DNA from: Burkholderiales bacterium
Lineage (GTDB): Bacteria; Pseudomonadota; Gammaproteobacteria; Burkholderiales; Casimicrobiaceae
Length of the DNA stretch: 13,677 nucleotides
Reading direction: 5' to 3'
Assembly: GCA_025354075.1 (NCBI GenBank)
Contig: JANXNO010000221.1
Location: 1-13,677 of the forward strand
Positions 13,061-13,677 of the stretch are shown in pieces (the stretch's first letter is position 1; each line of letters starts with the position of its first letter). A program made the position numbers and the translations under genes. Under the pieces are notes generated by a model. That model ran no database searches. It saw nothing but the letters and a program-made list of their open reading frames with translations, and was not told where the DNA came from.

Positions 13061-13399
13061 ATGAAACTCAAGCTACACGTCGCCGTCGTTAGCGCAGCGC
13101 TCTGCACCTTCGCGGCAGCGCCAACCTTTGCTGTGGATTTTGCATACTTCCAGAAACAGTCGTGCCCCGACCTGGCCAAAGAGCTTGACTCGCTGTCCAA
13201 GGCAGAAAAGGCCATTAACGACGCCAAGGGCAAAAAGGACAGTGAGGCGAACATCAAAACGGCCGTCGGATTTCTACTGACTGGCTGGCCGTTCTGGGGC
13301 TCTGCCGATCACGGCAATGCCGACTCCCAGTTGAAAGAAATTCGCGAGGATATCCGCTTCGTCACCCGCGCCCAAAAAGGCAACAAGTGCACCGCATAA
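13061..13399 (+). CDS. Small secreted protein of unknown function
   Basis: This 112-residue protein starts with a clear Sec signal peptide: MKLKLH, hydrophobic VAVVSAALCTFAAA, then APTFA with likely cleavage before VDFAYF. The mature part of about 88 residues is polar. It has two Cys (SCPDLAKELD and the terminal NKCTA) that could form a disulfide across the whole domain, a charged helix (DSLSKAEKAINDAKGKKDSEANIKTAV) and a short apolar stretch GFLLTGWPFWGSADHGNA resembling a helical hairpin turn. Because the first mature Cys is not at a lipobox, it is probably periplasmic and soluble rather than a lipoprotein. I know of similar uncharacterised proteobacterial proteins but cannot name a family. 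AAGGAAA (13049-13055) gives a good ribosome binding site. A TTTAAGGA direct repeat upstream suggests regulated expression. Confidence 0.8.
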   Translation: MKLKLHVAVVSAALCTFAAAPTFAVDFAYFQKQSCPDLAKELDSLSKAEKAINDAKGKKDSEANIKTAVGFLLTGWPFWGSADHGNADSQLKEIREDIRFVTRAQKGNKCTA

Positions 13400-13423
13400 T
13401 TCGCGGTCACCACTAGCTAGCCT

Positions 13424-13467
13424 CTCGCGTAGTTCAACGCATGTGTTTTTATGCTGAACTACGCGAG
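13424..13467. terminator. Long hairpin between convergent genes at the right end
   Basis: Perfect 13-base arms, CTCGCGTAGTTCA (13424-13436) and TGAACTACGCGAG (13455-13467), enclose an 18-base loop containing a run of five T and a further GCAT/ATGC pairing. It lies 24 bp past the secreted-protein stop and 24 bp past the stop of the minus-strand gene. No T-run follows the stem, so termination would not be of the classical intrinsic type. Confidence 0.6.
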
Positions 13468-13491
13468 CGGTGAAACACGTGCGGGCCTGGC

Positions 13492-13677
13492 TCATCGCAC
13501 CGTTAACTGCTGGGATTCGCTCGCATCCGCAAAACCTGCTGACCACAGCTGCGAACCTGCAAGGTAGCCTACGGCCGCTCCTTGGTTGAGTGCACGCTCT
13601 TGGCCAATTTCGCAGCGCACCCCAGTCTGACGCATGAGATCGGCAAGCGTGATCGGACGATACTGTCTAGCGGCATC
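13492..13677 (-). CDS. C-terminal end of an unrecognised protein (5' part beyond window)
   Basis: On the minus strand the frame is open from the window edge (13677) to TGA at 13494-13492, giving 61 residues. The visible sequence is PITLADLMRQTGVRCEIGQE, then RALNQGAAVGYLAGSQLWSA, then a polar tail ending QQLTVR. The codon pattern looks coding: a balanced amino-acid mix, no stops and a conserved-looking Gly-rich segment (QGAAVGYLAGSQ). I do not recognise the family. It would converge on the secreted-protein gene, and the strong hairpin at 13424-13467 lying symmetrically between the two stops supports a real gene end here. The alternative is a chance open frame of 62 codons at the edge of the window, which is not rare in GC-rich DNA. 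Confidence 0.5.
   Translation of the reverse strand, partial: DAARQYRPITLADLMRQTGVRCEIGQERALNQGAAVGYLAGSQLWSAGFADASESQQLTVR

Noticed and set aside
1..13677. CRISPR array, tRNA, rRNA, insertion sequence or phage genes
   Set aside because: No regularly spaced repeats, no cloverleaf or rRNA-like segments, and no transposase, integrase or structural phage genes were seen. The repeats found are short hairpins or the 122-bp element, which has no coding capacity.

Overview
The window looks like chromosomal DNA from a proteobacterium, most likely a betaproteobacterium of the Burkholderiales type. Supporting signs are moderately GC-rich coding DNA, a csp / clpS-clpA divergent arrangement, a ClpA and ClpS of the usual proteobacterial form, and an AlgZ/AlgR-type LytTR two-component pair placed divergently next to argH, as in pseudomonads and relatives. 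The species assignment is inference. I found no phage, insertion sequence, CRISPR, tRNA or rRNA.

Left to right: the 3' end of an SDR oxidoreductase runs to 409. A bactofilin-type cytoskeletal protein (758-1456, +) converges on a PfkB-family sugar/nucleoside kinase (1607-2551, -). A small accessory islet (about 2640-3700) follows. It holds a 57-residue hypothetical ORF and a type II toxin-antitoxin pair (2997-3514), and it is bracketed by two direct copies of a 32-bp hairpin-forming repeat. Next are a two-helix membrane miniprotein (3790-3999) and a VOC/glyoxalase-fold protein (4099-4497). The algZ/algR-like kinase and regulator genes (4670-6549, -) overlap by 4 nt and are divergent from argH (6611-8020, +). 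Downstream of argH lie a REP doublet, a SemiSWEET transporter and a beta-hydroxyacid dehydrogenase that overlap by 4 nt (8090-9228, +). clpS-clpA (12131 down to 9422, -) is divergent from a cold-shock protein gene (12431-12640, +). The right end has a small secreted protein (13061-13399, +) and the 3' end of an unrecognised minus-strand gene (13492-13677).

Functional links: ClpS hands N-degron substrates to ClpA, which unfolds them for ClpP (not in the window). The LytS-family kinase signals to the LytTR regulator. SemiSWEET plus dehydrogenase look like a small uptake/reduction unit. The antitoxin/toxin pair is a self-contained addiction module.

The least ordinary content is non-coding. A ~122-bp intergenic element occurs at least three times in the same orientation (408-529, 4536-4657, 12830-12952), possibly four (9243-9362). 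Its ends and internal GGGCTAA/TTAGCCC-type boxes keep their spacing although the middle has diverged. There are also a 19-bp-arm dyad at 1498-1557, a 13-bp-arm dyad at 13424-13467, and two different REP-like hairpin families, one of which supplies the argH stop codon. All four convergent gene junctions carry one of these structures or a classical terminator.
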